Source: a bacterium (GTDB lineage Bacteria; Chloroflexota; Dormibacteria; Aeolococcales; Aeolococcaceae). Taken from it: a DNA stretch of 64,000 bases. This document shows, piece by piece, positions 16,408 through 24,966 of this stretch. The stretch's first letter is position 1; every line of letters starts with the position of its first letter. The notes under the pieces are model-generated. The model searched no databases and was not told where the DNA came from. It was given only the letters and a program-made list of their open reading frames with translations. A program made the position numbers and the translations under genes. The DNA is taken from contig JAJZLL010000049.1 in NCBI GenBank assembly GCA_021803465.1, positions 97,675 through 161,674 of the forward strand. The letters are read 5' to 3'.

Positions 16408-16788
16408 ATGGCAATGACAAACCCGGCTCAATTGGAGCTCGACAGGACATTCGCAGCACTTGCGCATCCTGTCCGGCGCGCAATGCTGCAGCGCCTTGCA
16501 TTGGGACCAGCATCCCCTTCAGAGCTTGCAGCTCCATTCCAGATGAGCCAGCCTGCGATTTCGCGGCATCTTCGTGTGCTCGAGGGGGCCGGGCTCATCA
16601 CAAGGGAAAGGAATGCCCAGTGGCGACCCTGCGTGCTGCAGAGCGAGCCTCTCCAGGAGGCTGACACCTGGCTTTTGGAACTGCGCCGCATCTGGGAAGA
16701 CCGGCTCGACCGACTTGACACATACATTCAGCACCTGCACGAAGGTGGGGAATCAACGACCAACAGGGAGCACGGAGATGGCGGATAA
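16408..16788 (+). CDS. ArsR family transcriptional regulator
   Basis: 126 residues with a winged helix-turn-helix: 'FAALAHPVRRAMLQRLA', 'SPSELAAPFQMSQPAISRHL' and 'LEGAGLITRERNAQWRPC'. It belongs to the ArsR subgroup regularly paired with AHSA1/SRPBCC genes. The usual metal-binding Cys of ArsR/SmtB sensors are absent, so it probably does not sense metals. Its last 11 bp overlap the start of the AHSA1 gene. Start supported by AGGTGG 6 nt upstream; ATG 16414 is an alternative. Confidence 0.92.
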   Translation: MAMTNPAQLELDRTFAALAHPVRRAMLQRLALGPASPSELAAPFQMSQPAISRHLRVLEGAGLITRERNAQWRPCVLQSEPLQEADTWLLELRRIWEDRLDRLDTYIQHLHEGGESTTNREHGDGG

Positions 16789-17719
16789 CACACAGATGAT
16801 TGATGTAGTCGCGGAACGGGAGATCATGCTCACGCGGCACTACCTGGCAACGAAAGAGACGATGTTCGCACTGTGGACTAAAGCTGAGCATCTTGCCATG
16901 TGGTGGGGGCCCGATGGCTTCAGCTGCACGAAAGTGGAATCGGATCCCAGACCCGGGGGCAAGCTCATCATTGTCATGGAAGGTCCTGGTGGTTTCATGG
17001 AGACCATGACCTCGACCTACCGCGAGGTGCTTCCCCCCGAACGGATCGTTGTCGATTCCGAAGTCACCATGCCGGATGGCACGAAGGTGATCACCTCCTC
17101 CTACATGGTCACGTTCAGGAGCGCTGGGGAGGGGACTGATGTCACTGTGCAGGCGAAGGCAGGGGTGTACCAGGAGGCAGGGAAGCTCGCTCTTGCAGGC
17201 ATGAAGGCCGGCTGGAACCAGAGCCTCCAGTGTCTTGATGACGCACTCCAGGGTGCCACGGACCGGGAGCTTGTGTTCACCCGGCTGTACGATGCTCCAC
17301 CCGACAAGGTGTTTCCGCTTTGGACAGAGGAGGAGCACCTGGCGAAATGGTGGGGCCCAAACGGCTTTTCCATCTCCGTGGAGTCAATCGATGTGCGGCC
17401 GGGAGGCAGGTGGGTATTTGTCATGCATAGTCCAGATGGGAAGGACTACCCGAACCGCATCACGTACGATGAGGTCATCTTCCCGGAACGCATTGTTTAC
17501 TCGCATGAAGGGCCAGATTTGGCCAATGCACAGTTCCATGCCATTGTCACCTTCGATGAGATGGCGGGGAAAACCGCTCTTTCCATGCGGCTCATCTTTC
17601 CAAGTGTGGAGGCAAAACGTCTGAACATCGATCAGTACCATTCAGATGTTGGAGGCATCGAGACGCTTTGCAGACTGAAAGGCGTAGTAGACACTTTGCG
17701 GCATCACGAACAAAAGTGA
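16778..17719 (+). CDS. Tandem SRPBCC/AHSA1 (activator of Hsp90 ATPase-like) protein
   Basis: 313 residues made of two AHSA1 domains in one chain. Domain 1 is about 10-155 and domain 2 about 165-310. Each starts with the same pattern: 'TRHYLATKETMFALWT' with 'HLAMWWGPDGFSC', then 'TRLYDAPPDKVFPLWT' with 'HLAKWWGPNGFSI'. Both have the 'RPGG' turn and 'PPERIV/FPERIV' strand. The family binds hydrophobic ligands in a helix-grip fold. ATG 16778 has GGAG close upstream and overlaps arsR. Most relatives beside arsR are single-domain (~150 residues), so this is an internal duplication or fusion. Confidence 0.88.
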   Translation: MADNTQMIDVVAEREIMLTRHYLATKETMFALWTKAEHLAMWWGPDGFSCTKVESDPRPGGKLIIVMEGPGGFMETMTSTYREVLPPERIVVDSEVTMPDGTKVITSSYMVTFRSAGEGTDVTVQAKAGVYQEAGKLALAGMKAGWNQSLQCLDDALQGATDRELVFTRLYDAPPDKVFPLWTEEEHLAKWWGPNGFSISVESIDVRPGGRWVFVMHSPDGKDYPNRITYDEVIFPERIVYSHEGPDLANAQFHAIVTFDEMAGKTALSMRLIFPSVEAKRLNIDQYHSDVGGIETLCRLKGVVDTLRHHEQK

Positions 17720-17763
17720 ACCGCATGTCTTCGCGAGGAGAGCGTCGTGTGGCAACGCACGTG

Positions 17764-18279
17764 CTACGGGTAAGCAGGGTCTGGGTTTGCTGGGGACTGT
17801 ATGAATTCATAGTCCACGCTTCCGGACTGCGCATCTACGACAACAAAGTCGCTCCACCCAAAAGCATTTCCATCTTTCACTCTCGTGAGATTGACAATCC
17901 ATACAAGCCTGCCTTCAGCGGGCTTGCCCAGAGGGGAATGCTCCTCAGCAAGAACAGCGCTTTCCTTTATTGATGAAGGGTGGGGCAGCTGAGCGAACGC
18001 ATTTGCAGTCTGCAATGCCTTTTGCATGGAGACATGCGTTGTTCTGCCGGGTTCAGTCGTCAGAGAGATTCCCGCATGAAGAAACACCTGATCGGGAATC
18101 GAGAACATGTGGAGTGGTTTCTCTCCCAACGCAAGTTCTTGAGGGGTAATACAGAAGGACGCGCCCTGGTGAAACTGCTGGAGGGATGCAGGACAGGTCG
18201 TCGTTGTAGGGAGCATCGCTGTGCAAAGTGCAGACCCAACAAGTGCAGCGACTGCAATCCAGGAAGCTCGAATGTGCAT
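17764..18279 (-). CDS. Secreted or membrane-anchored hypothetical protein
   Basis: 171 residues starting at ATG 18279. The N-terminus is a signal peptide ('RASWIAVAALVGSALCTAML'), possibly uncleaved. The rest is soluble; the end ('GRLVWIVNLTR', 'SDFVVVDAQSGSVDYEF') resembles the strand pattern of PepSY/YpmB-like domains, though I would not assign one. The frame is open upstream to 18873, but that part is the antisense of pepN. The upstream region holds three inverted repeats. Divergent to pepN. Confidence 0.6.
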   Translation of the reverse strand: MHIRASWIAVAALVGSALCTAMLPTTTTCPASLQQFHQGASFCITPQELALGEKPLHMFSIPDQVFLHAGISLTTEPGRTTHVSMQKALQTANAFAQLPHPSSIKESAVLAEEHSPLGKPAEGRLVWIVNLTRVKDGNAFGWSDFVVVDAQSGSVDYEFIQSPANPDPAYP

Positions 18280-18294
18280 CTCGCATACAAGTAT

Positions 18295-18380
18295 CACATC
18301 CCACCCTGGGATGTGAAAGAGCTGTGAATGGCCCGTTGCACGTTGTACGTGCAGTCTTATTCGTTCCTTGCAAGAAGGAA
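18295..18380. promoter_or_regulatory. Three inverted repeats between divergent genes
   Basis: A perfect 9-bp dyad CACATCCCA-CCC-TGGGATGTG (18295-18315), a 6-bp dyad GCACGT-TGT-ACGTGC (18338-18352) and a 6-bp dyad TTCCTT-GCAAG-AAGGAA (18364-18380) are packed into 86 bp. The first ends 16 bp upstream of the minus-strand ATG at 18279. Since both flanking genes point away, terminators are unlikely and operators more plausible. Confidence 0.45.
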
Positions 18381-18502
18381 GATCTTCCAACATGATGGCA
18401 ATGCACAGTGGCATCTTCTCTTCCACGCATCCAATTACCTTGGGGTATGATGAGTTCCTGATCCCGGGTTTGGTCGTGGTGTTCCACGCAGGAGGAACTG
18501 GA

Positions 18503-21100
18503 ATGACGGAAGTGCGCATCCCGCCACTCACTCGCACGGAAGCCGAAGCACGGAAACGTTCAATCCTCGGGAATCCCACGTACCAGGTGCATCTGACGCT
18601 CGGTGAGGGCGACGAGCAGACTGCATTCCGCTCGGAGACGACCATCTCCTTCGATGCGGTTGAGGGAAGCTCCACGTTCATTGACCTTGTTGCTGAATCT
18701 GTGGAAGAGATTGTGCTCAATGGCAAAGCACTCCCCCCCTCAGCATGGAAGGACGGAAGGATTGCCCTGGATGGTCTTGGCGCAGCGAACACGCTGAAGG
18801 TTGTTGCGCGATGCCCGTACCGCCAGGGTGGCATGGGCATGCAGCGAACCATTGATCCAGAGGATGGCAACACGTACCTCTACACGCAGGGTGAGGCATT
18901 CGAGATCCACTCGGTTTTTGCCTGCTTCGACCAGCCGGACATCAAGGGAACCTTTGATCTCGCAGTGACAGCACCTGCAAATTGGACTGTGGCAACGAAC
19001 ACGCCCGAAGCACGGAAAGAAGCTGCACCGGATGGATCCATTGCAACCTGGACGTTCGACCGCAGTCCAGTCATGTCGACATATCTTGCGACCTTCCTTG
19101 CGGGCCCATACCACAAGGTGACGGACTCCTCCTACACATACCCGATGGAGCTGTACTGCAGAAAGGCGATGGCGAAGTACCTCACGCCAGAACCAACCTT
19201 CCAGACAATGCGGATGGCAGTCGACTACTACGAAAAGCGGTTCGGACTTCCCTACCCCTTCCCGAAGCTGGGACTTGCATGGGTGCCGGACTTCACGTTT
19301 GGCGCCATGGAGAATCCTGGACTCATGACGTTCGTTGAGCGGACGCTGCCCCGTGGCGCTGTGTCAGCAACGCAGCTCCAGTACCAGATCAATGTGCTCT
19401 TCCATGAGCTTGGTCACATGTGGTTTGGCGACAGGACAACGATGCAGTGGTGGAATGACCTGTGGCTCAATGAGAGCTTCGCAACCTTTGTCTCCCATCG
19501 GGGACAGGATGAGGCAACTCCCTTCAAGGTGGCAGCTGTCGACTTTGCAACACGCTCGAAGGCAGCTGCATCCGCAGCGGACCAGAAGCCTTCCACCCAT
19601 CCCATCTCCGTCCCTGTCGAAGCCACAAACGAGATCTGGTCGAACTTCGACCGCATTACCTATGAGAAGGGAAGCTCTGTGCTCCAGCAGCTCGAGCGGT
19701 ATGTGGGAGACGCCTTCTGGAAGGGGATCCACACATACCTCGTGGACCGGTCCTACAGCAATGCAACACGGGACGACCTCCTCCATCATCTCGAGAAGGC
19801 TTCTGGTGTCTCGCTTGCGAGGTGGGCAAAGGTGTGGCTCGAGGAGCCTGGCATCAACACCCTCCGTGCTCAGTTCACTGCGAAGAATGGTGTGTATGAT
19901 CGGTTTGTCATTGAGCAGGGAGCTGCGAAGAAGGAATACCCCACGCTTCGCCCACACCGCCTCAAGGTTGGCCTCTACGACCTCACGAGTGAGGACAAGC
20001 TTGTCCTCCGGGAATCCATCCCAGTCTCTGTCGATGGTGCATCAACGGTCTGCAAGGAGCTCGTGGGAAAGAAGACTGCGGACCTCGTGCTGCTGAATGA
20101 TGATGACTGGACATTCGCGAAAGTTGCGTTCGATCCTGCCTCCCTTGCTGCCGTGAAGAAGGCGATTCACACCCTCGACTCTCCACTTGCCCGGACACTC
20201 TGCAACAGCACGCTCTGGAACATGACCCGTGATGGAGAGTTCCCAGTGCGCGAGTTTGTCGATGTCATGTGCGCCCAGGCGCACGAGTCCGTCCCCTCTG
20301 TGCTTGAGGCGCTACTCGCACGGGCCCAGACAGCAATTCGCCTCTATGCGGATCCAGACGAGCGCGATACCCTGCAGGGAAAGCTCCATGACACCGCCTC
20401 TGCAATGCTCAAGGAGTCGGAGGGAACACCGTTCCACATCTCGTGGTTCGAGGTCTATCTCGCAACCGCAAGTGCACAGAAGGACATTGCGCACCTCAAG
20501 CATCTCCTCACAGGAAAGGAGACTCTTCCTGGAATCGTGCTCGCACCGGGCAGTGATGGCCAGGTGGACCAGGACATGCGGTGGAAGATCTTGGGCAGGC
20601 TTGCTGCACTTGGTGCAGTGACAGACAGCACCATCCGCAAGGAGGAGCTTGGCGACGACTCCGTTCTTGGCCGGGTGCAGGCTCAGGCAGTGCGGGCTGC
20701 ACGGCCAACAGCAGCAGCCAAGCGGCAGGCATGGAAGGAGCTCATGGCGGATGGCATAACGATTGCCGAGGCAAGGGCAGTTGGACAGGCATTCTGGCAA
20801 CCAGAACAGGAAAACCTCCTGCGTCCCTACTACGGGAAGCTTGCGGCAGCGATCACGACCTGGAACGATCGCCGTGAGGAGCAGACACTCGACAATCTCG
20901 TGTCCTATGCCCTCCCCCTCCAGCCGGATGCGGCTGTGGTGAAGGAGATCACGACAGCCCTCGCAGTCCCGAAAGTGAGTGAGGCAGTTAAGCGCCAGCT
21001 CCGCGATCTCAGGGACGATATCGAGAGGGCGCTCCACTGCCGTGAGGAGAACACACTTGATGGCAAAGGAAGCCGCTCGATGGGTGACACGAAGCAGTAG
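18503..21100 (+). CDS. pepN: Aminopeptidase N (M1 family)
   Basis: 865 residues; ATG 18503 has AGGAGGA about 6-7 nt upstream (the frame itself is open from 18368). Cytosolic zinc aminopeptidase that removes N-terminal residues from peptides. The exopeptidase motif GAMEN is at 267-271. The zinc site HELGH is at 301-305, with the third ligand E324 in 'WLNESFATF'. The N-terminal beta domain (1-190) and a C-terminal helical ERAP1-type domain (about 520-855) complete the fold. No signal peptide. Its size and 'YYEKRFGLPYPFPKLGLAWV' region fit the actinobacterial-type PepN. Confidence 0.96.
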   Translation: MTEVRIPPLTRTEAEARKRSILGNPTYQVHLTLGEGDEQTAFRSETTISFDAVEGSSTFIDLVAESVEEIVLNGKALPPSAWKDGRIALDGLGAANTLKVVARCPYRQGGMGMQRTIDPEDGNTYLYTQGEAFEIHSVFACFDQPDIKGTFDLAVTAPANWTVATNTPEARKEAAPDGSIATWTFDRSPVMSTYLATFLAGPYHKVTDSSYTYPMELYCRKAMAKYLTPEPTFQTMRMAVDYYEKRFGLPYPFPKLGLAWVPDFTFGAMENPGLMTFVERTLPRGAVSATQLQYQINVLFHELGHMWFGDRTTMQWWNDLWLNESFATFVSHRGQDEATPFKVAAVDFATRSKAAASAADQKPSTHPISVPVEATNEIWSNFDRITYEKGSSVLQQLERYVGDAFWKGIHTYLVDRSYSNATRDDLLHHLEKASGVSLARWAKVWLEEPGINTLRAQFTAKNGVYDRFVIEQGAAKKEYPTLRPHRLKVGLYDLTSEDKLVLRESIPVSVDGASTVCKELVGKKTADLVLLNDDDWTFAKVAFDPASLAAVKKAIHTLDSPLARTLCNSTLWNMTRDGEFPVREFVDVMCAQAHESVPSVLEALLARAQTAIRLYADPDERDTLQGKLHDTASAMLKESEGTPFHISWFEVYLATASAQKDIAHLKHLLTGKETLPGIVLAPGSDGQVDQDMRWKILGRLAALGAVTDSTIRKEELGDDSVLGRVQAQAVRAARPTAAAKRQAWKELMADGITIAEARAVGQAFWQPEQENLLRPYYGKLAAAITTWNDRREEQTLDNLVSYALPLQPDAAVVKEITTALAVPKVSEAVKRQLRDLRDDIERALHCREENTLDGKGSRSMGDTKQ

Positions 21101-21110
21101 TCGCTGCTTC
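21091..21110 (+). terminator. Hairpin overlapping the pepN stop
   Basis: GAAGCAG-TAGTCG-CTGCTTC, perfect 7-bp arms with a 6-nt loop that contains the pepN stop TAG. It is followed by the pyrimidine-rich TCCATCTCTG rather than a clean T-run, so termination strength is uncertain. Confidence 0.4.
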
Positions 21111-21319
21111 TCCATCTCTGTTCGGCTCCAGGCTGTCTGCGTGCGCGAACGGGCTCTGTGAGCATCGTGCTCTTGAGGCATGCAGGTACGCGCATGCGTG
21201 CATGATCATGTTCTCCATTCCGTGGAGGGTCTTCACGCGCGCATGGCAGCAGCGACAGGCTGTTGTCGCGGACCCATGGAACAATGCTCCTGTGGTGAGG
21301 GGGGAACAGGAGGAGCCCC

Positions 21320-21502
21320 ATGGCAGCAGTCCGTACACCCGACGAGCACGACAGTTTTGGCATCCGCGCGCTCCTGGTCGTCTGCATTGCAGGAGCGAGC
21401 CTGCTGTGCGGTGAGGCTGGAGTGTGGATTGGCAGTGCGCTTGCGCACGCCCTGCATCAGGAGATACTTCGCCTCTGGAACCGAGCATCCTGCGCTGCAT
21501 GA
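21320..21502 (+). CDS. Small single-helix membrane protein
   Basis: 60 residues with one hydrophobic helix ('ALLVVCIAGASLLCGEAGVW'), a basic/acidic N-terminus and a short tail ending 'LWNRASCAA'. The support is a strong Shine-Dalgarno, AGGAGG placed 6 nt before ATG 21320, in an otherwise empty 500-bp stretch. No family recognised. It could be spurious, but the ribosome-binding site and the helix favour a real gene. Confidence 0.45.
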   Translation: MAAVRTPDEHDSFGIRALLVVCIAGASLLCGEAGVWIGSALAHALHQEILRLWNRASCAA

Positions 21503-21546
21503 GGATAGGAGCGTGATCCGGCATGGTGAAGATTGCCACAGCACGC

Positions 21547-21591
21547 TACAATAGCAGAAGGGCACCCTTCGGGTGGCATAGGGTGCACCAG
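21547..21591 (+). promoter_or_regulatory. -10 box and short leader hairpins before the HesB gene
   Basis: TACAAT (21547-21552) is a good -10 hexamer. The transcript would then begin with CACCC-TTC-GGGTG, a 5-bp hairpin, whose 5' arm can alternatively pair with GGGTGC at 21581-21586. The leader of about 50 nt ends at GAGG (21598-21601), 8 nt before ATG 21610. Two exclusive pairings could matter for regulation, but they are short. Confidence 0.3.
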
Positions 21592-21609
21592 CTATATGAG
21601 GACATGCAC

Positions 21610-21987
21610 ATGATTACCGTTTCAGATTCCGCACGGACACAGCTCACGAGCCTGATTGACCAGCAGTCACAGGAATCCCCTACTGCAACCAAGGTGGCAC
21701 TGCGGGTGTTCATCGAGCCAGGTGGCTGCTCAGGGTTCTCGTACGGCATGGGATTCGATGACCAGCAGCCGTCCGCGGAGGACCAGATCATTGATCTGGA
21801 CGGTCTTACCGTGTATGTCGACTCGTATTCCGCCCAGTATCTCGAGGGTGCGGAAATCGACTACGTTGACCAGCTGATGGGCGGCGGTTTCACGATCCAC
21901 AATCCAAATGCTGTCCGTTCATGCAGCTGTGGACACAGTTTCCAGACTGCTGATGGTGCGGGAGAAGCGCGCGCCTGCTCCCACTAG
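21610..21987 (+). CDS. HesB/IscA/ErpA-type iron-sulfur cluster carrier
   Basis: 125 residues. The three conserved cysteines of A-type carriers are present: one in 'EPGGCSGFSYGMGFD' and two in the late 'RSCSCGHSF' (the usual C-G-C here written C-S-C-G). These bind a [2Fe-2S] or [4Fe-4S] cluster and hand it to apo-enzymes. ATG 21610 is chosen because GAGG is 8 nt upstream; ATG 21604 is too close to it. The C-terminal ~15 residues extend past the family end. No isc or suf genes are nearby. Confidence 0.92.
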   Translation: MITVSDSARTQLTSLIDQQSQESPTATKVALRVFIEPGGCSGFSYGMGFDDQQPSAEDQIIDLDGLTVYVDSYSAQYLEGAEIDYVDQLMGGGFTIHNPNAVRSCSCGHSFQTADGAGEARACSH

Positions 21988-22002
21988 GCGGTCCCAGAGA
22001 CC

Positions 22003-22566
22003 ATGGATCTCATCGGCAGTACAGTTCGGCTCAGAGGACTTGTCGAAGAGGATGCTCAGGAGATTTCCCGTCTTGTGAGCCACCCTCGTGTGGGGCGGTA
22101 TGTGGGGGAATGGGCATGGCTCCCCAACAGTCCTGTTACAGCGAAGCAGTTCATCGATCAGGTGCATGCGGGCGGAAACGGCATCCACTGGGCAATCGAG
22201 GTGAAGACCAGTGGCGTCTTCCTCGGAGTGACTGGTCTGAGCGGAATATCCTCCATCAACAGAAATGCGTCGTGGGGCATCTGGATTGGTCCCTCGACCA
22301 TGTGGGGGCAAGGGTATGGCAGTGAAACCTGCAGGCTGGTCGTGAGCTTTGCATTCCGTGCCCTTGGCCTCGAGAAGGTGTACCTCCATGTCCACGAAGG
22401 AAATGATGCGGCCCACCACGTGTACGAAAACGCCGGGTTCGTTGTGGAGGGTACGTTGAAACGGCACACATGGATTGATGGCGCGTTCCGGGATACGGAT
22501 GTCATGGCTGTCTATAGGGACCACCCGCTCTATGCGACACCCCACTTCTATGAAGTGGATGAGTGA
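22003..22566 (+). CDS. GNAT family N-acetyltransferase (RimJ/RimL-like)
   Basis: 187 residues. 'GSTVRLRGLVEEDAQEI' opens a typical RimJ/RimL-type domain. The acetyl-CoA loop reads 'WGQGYGSETCRLVVSFAF', and the end is 'LHVHEGNDAAHHVYENAGF' followed by 'VEGTLKRHTWIDG'. Substrate may be a ribosomal or other protein N-terminus, or an antibiotic; unknown. Follows the HesB gene by 15 bp. Its last 19 bp overlap the convergent methyltransferase gene. Confidence 0.9.
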   Translation: MDLIGSTVRLRGLVEEDAQEISRLVSHPRVGRYVGEWAWLPNSPVTAKQFIDQVHAGGNGIHWAIEVKTSGVFLGVTGLSGISSINRNASWGIWIGPSTMWGQGYGSETCRLVVSFAFRALGLEKVYLHVHEGNDAAHHVYENAGFVVEGTLKRHTWIDGAFRDTDVMAVYRDHPLYATPHFYEVDE

Positions 22567-23291
22567 TCCTTTCCTGCAGCCGTGTTGTCCGCGCTCCTGG
22601 TGGCGATGAACTGACCCTTCGGCCCTGATGATGGTTCGAAATCCGCGGACAATCCAGCCGAGGCAAATGCCAAGAGGTATTCCTCCCTTGAGAAGAGGCC
22701 CATTGTATGGTGTTCACGGAATGTGGTGATGGATCCTGGCTTGCCTACCATGTACACCATCTCCATGCGGGATCTGTTCCCCGCGCGTGATGTTGAAGTC
22801 ATGCGCGAGACTTTGAGGTCAGGGAAGTCGAGCGTTTCGTGCGCAATGAGGCCAGGAAGCCACGCATCCCTGAAGAACCACGGTTCAAGGATGAGGATGC
22901 CGTCACTCCGGAGATGCTGGCCCATGGTTCTAAGTGCTTTGATGAGGTCCTTCCTTGTTCGCATGTAGCCTATTCCGCCAAAGAGGCAGGTGATGACATC
23001 GAACCGTTCCTGAATGGCAAAGGAACGCATGTCTCCCTCCATGAGGGGTATGCCATTGAGCCTGTTCCTGGCAACGGCAAGCTGCCCTGGGCTCAGGTCG
23101 AGACCGGTGCAGTGGAAGCGGTGCTGGAGGTATGACAGGTGAAGTCCTGTGCCGCAGCCCACATCAAGCAGGGATGACGCATCAGGAAGGCGCGCATCGA
23201 TGAGGGAGATGATGCGTGCTGCCTCCTTCCCGTAGTCCTTCATTGCCGCATAGAGGAGATCGTAGATCTCAGGATGGTCGTATGCTGACAT
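22548..23291 (-). CDS. SAM-dependent methyltransferase (class I)
   Basis: 247 residues. SAM-binding motif I is 'SLLDVGCGTGLHLSYL', motif II 'CTGLDLSPGQLAVA', then 'MEGDMRSF' and 'FDVITCLFGGIGYM'. This resembles the small-molecule N- or C-methyltransferases annotated as daunosamine-type, with the 'ILEPWFF' segment. Substrate unknown. GAGGAG lies 5 nt before the ATG. It is transcribed from just after the tRNA-Val gene on the same strand. Confidence 0.88.
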   Translation of the reverse strand: MSAYDHPEIYDLLYAAMKDYGKEAARIISLIDARLPDASSLLDVGCGTGLHLSYLQHRFHCTGLDLSPGQLAVARNRLNGIPLMEGDMRSFAIQERFDVITCLFGGIGYMRTRKDLIKALRTMGQHLRSDGILILEPWFFRDAWLPGLIAHETLDFPDLKVSRMTSTSRAGNRSRMEMVYMVGKPGSITTFREHHTMGLFSREEYLLAFASAGLSADFEPSSGPKGQFIATRSADNTAAGKDHSSTS

Positions 23292-23322
23292 GCCGTCTCC
23301 TCGGAGGGGATCAAGGGGGCAG

Positions 23323-23399
<77 letters not shown>

Positions 23400-23438
23400 A
23401 TACTCATTCAATGTACCCGAACTGCAGGGTACTTCGGG

Positions 23439-23822
23439 CTACTGGCCCTGTGCCCGGGTCTCGTATTCCTCATGTGTGAGGAGTGGGGTGTCGGGAAGGC
23501 TGAACGGCTGCACCCTGAGGAGCCAGCCATCGTCGTATGGGTGCGCATTGATGAGCTCCGGCGCATCTGTCAGGGCAGTATTTGTTTCAAGGATCGTTCC
23601 AGAGACGGGAGCATAGAGGTCACTTGCTGCCTTGACCGATTCGATTGTCCCAATACGCTCACCTGCTGACACCACCCTCCCCGCTTTCGGAAGATCCACG
23701 AAGATGACGTCTCCAAGCTGGGACTGGGCATGGTCAGTGATGCCCACAGTTGCTGTCTCGCCTTGTACATCCACCCATTCATGCGTCTCAGTGAACCGAA
23801 GATTGGAAAGATCACTTCCCAC
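23439..23822 (-). CDS. gcvH: Glycine cleavage system H protein
   Basis: 127 residues from GTG 23822, preceded by AAGGAGG with 6-nt spacing. The frame is open upstream but that is the gcvT C-terminus. It is the lipoyl carrier that shuttles the aminomethyl group between P, T and L proteins. The lipoylation site is K64 in 'GTIESVKAASDLYAPVSG'; 'THEWVDVQGETATVGITDHA' is also typical. Starts inside gcvT (11-bp overlap). gcvP is not in the window. Confidence 0.96.
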   Translation of the reverse strand: MGSDLSNLRFTETHEWVDVQGETATVGITDHAQSQLGDVIFVDLPKAGRVVSAGERIGTIESVKAASDLYAPVSGTILETNTALTDAPELINAHPYDDGWLLRVQPFSLPDTPLLTHEEYETRAQGQ

Positions 23823-24933
23823 GGGATTCCTCCTTGCTTTGTGTCTGGGCTCGCCGGTAGAACGGAAGGGGCACCCGTTCGGCCGTTTCCACGGTATCAC
23901 GGATGGCAATGTCATACGTAGGAAGCTTCGCATGTTCGTGGTCCACCCGAGCTGTCGCTATGGGGTATCCAAGGCTGAAGCTGAAACCGCCACTCGTTAT
24001 CGTGCCAATGCGCACATTGTCATGGAAGACGGCATTGCCGTGACGGGGTATTGTCCGACCAGAGAAACGGAGTCCAACGAAGGAGGAGTGGGAATCTGAT
24101 GCGTGGATCTGTGCAAGCGCATCGCGTCCGATGAATGCCTCTTTGCCAAGCTTCACTGTCCATCCAAGTCCTGTGTCGTATGGAGAGTTTGTCATGTCCA
24201 TGTCTGAGCCATACAGCCTGAGTCCTGCCTCAAGCCGCAGGATGTCCCGTGCACCAAGACCACACAGCCTGCCGTCATCCTCCGCAAGGAGCGAGGCACA
24301 GGCTTCCCACACGGGAAGAGCCCTGCTGCCAGGGACGTACATCTCGAAGCCGTCTTCACCGGTGTAGCCCGTCCGTGAGAGACGAACAGGAATTCCCTGA
24401 AGTTCCATGTCGACAAAGTGGAAGGGAGTGGGCTGCTGTGAGGGAGAACACCCCATTTTGCCGATGACAGCTGCAGCGCTTGGACCCTGGACAGCTATGA
24501 GCGCTGTCTCATCCGAAAGATCGGCAACGCGGATAGTGTCATCCGCATTCTGCTGCATCCAGGCAATGTCCTCCGCTGTTCTGCTCGCATTGATGACGAG
24601 ATACATGCTTTCATCCGACTCGCAGTAGACAAGGAGATCATCAATAATTCCACCAGTCTGCGTGCACATCGTTGTGTAGCAGACACTACCAGGTGTGAGC
24701 TGCAGAACGTCATTTGTGACGAGCTCATGAACCCAGATCTTTGCGGACGGTCCTGTGATGCGAACTTCGCCCATGTGGGACAGATCGAACATTCCCACTG
24801 CAGACCTGACTGCACGATGCTCATCCCGGATCGACGTGTACTGCATTGGCATTTCGTAGCCAGCGAACGCGCTCATGTGCGCACCCTGCTCACGATGCCA
24901 GAGCGTCATGGGAGTCATCTTCATGGGCATCAT
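23812..24933 (-). CDS. gcvT: Glycine cleavage system T protein (aminomethyltransferase)
   Basis: 373 residues. Transfers the methylene of the aminomethyl-lipoyl group on GcvH to tetrahydrofolate and releases ammonia. Family marks are 'FAGYEMPMQYTSIRDEHRAV', 'GMFDLSHMGEVRITGP', the 'NASRTAEDIAWMQQ' segment and 'SRTGYTGEDGFEMY'. Several N-terminal Met are possible starts (residues 1, 2, 4, 6). There is no ordinary Shine-Dalgarno; the only candidate (AGGCGA) lies within the hairpin at 24938-24966. Overlaps gcvH by 11 bp. Confidence 0.95.
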   Translation of the reverse strand: MMPMKMTPMTLWHREQGAHMSAFAGYEMPMQYTSIRDEHRAVRSAVGMFDLSHMGEVRITGPSAKIWVHELVTNDVLQLTPGSVCYTTMCTQTGGIIDDLLVYCESDESMYLVINASRTAEDIAWMQQNADDTIRVADLSDETALIAVQGPSAAAVIGKMGCSPSQQPTPFHFVDMELQGIPVRLSRTGYTGEDGFEMYVPGSRALPVWEACASLLAEDDGRLCGLGARDILRLEAGLRLYGSDMDMTNSPYDTGLGWTVKLGKEAFIGRDALAQIHASDSHSSFVGLRFSGRTIPRHGNAVFHDNVRIGTITSGGFSFSLGYPIATARVDHEHAKLPTYDIAIRDTVETAERVPLPFYRRAQTQSKEESRGK

Positions 24934-24937
24934 CGTA

Positions 24938-24966
24938 TCGCCTGAAAGGGCAGCTCTGCCAGGCGA
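24938..24966 (-). other. Hairpin just upstream of the gcvT start
   Basis: TCGCCTG (24938-24944) and CAGGCGA (24960-24966) form a perfect 7-bp stem with an inner GCAG/CTGC pairing. It fills the 39-bp gap between the exonuclease stop and gcvT, ending 4 nt before the gcvT ATG. It may be the terminator of the exonuclease gene (no T-run) or a structure hiding the gcvT ribosome site. The gap is too short for a glycine riboswitch. Confidence 0.4.

Noticed and set aside
18280-18873. Long minus-strand frame continuing upstream of the exported protein (369 codons in total)
   Set aside because: The part above 18279 is antisense to pepN and lacks a signal-peptide-compatible start; the ATG at 18279 begins a normal signal peptide.
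22548-22566. 19-bp overlap of GNAT and methyltransferase 3' ends as a regulatory antisense
   Set aside because: Short convergent overlaps recur in this compact genome (4238-4241, 7548-7553); nothing suggests more than tight packing.
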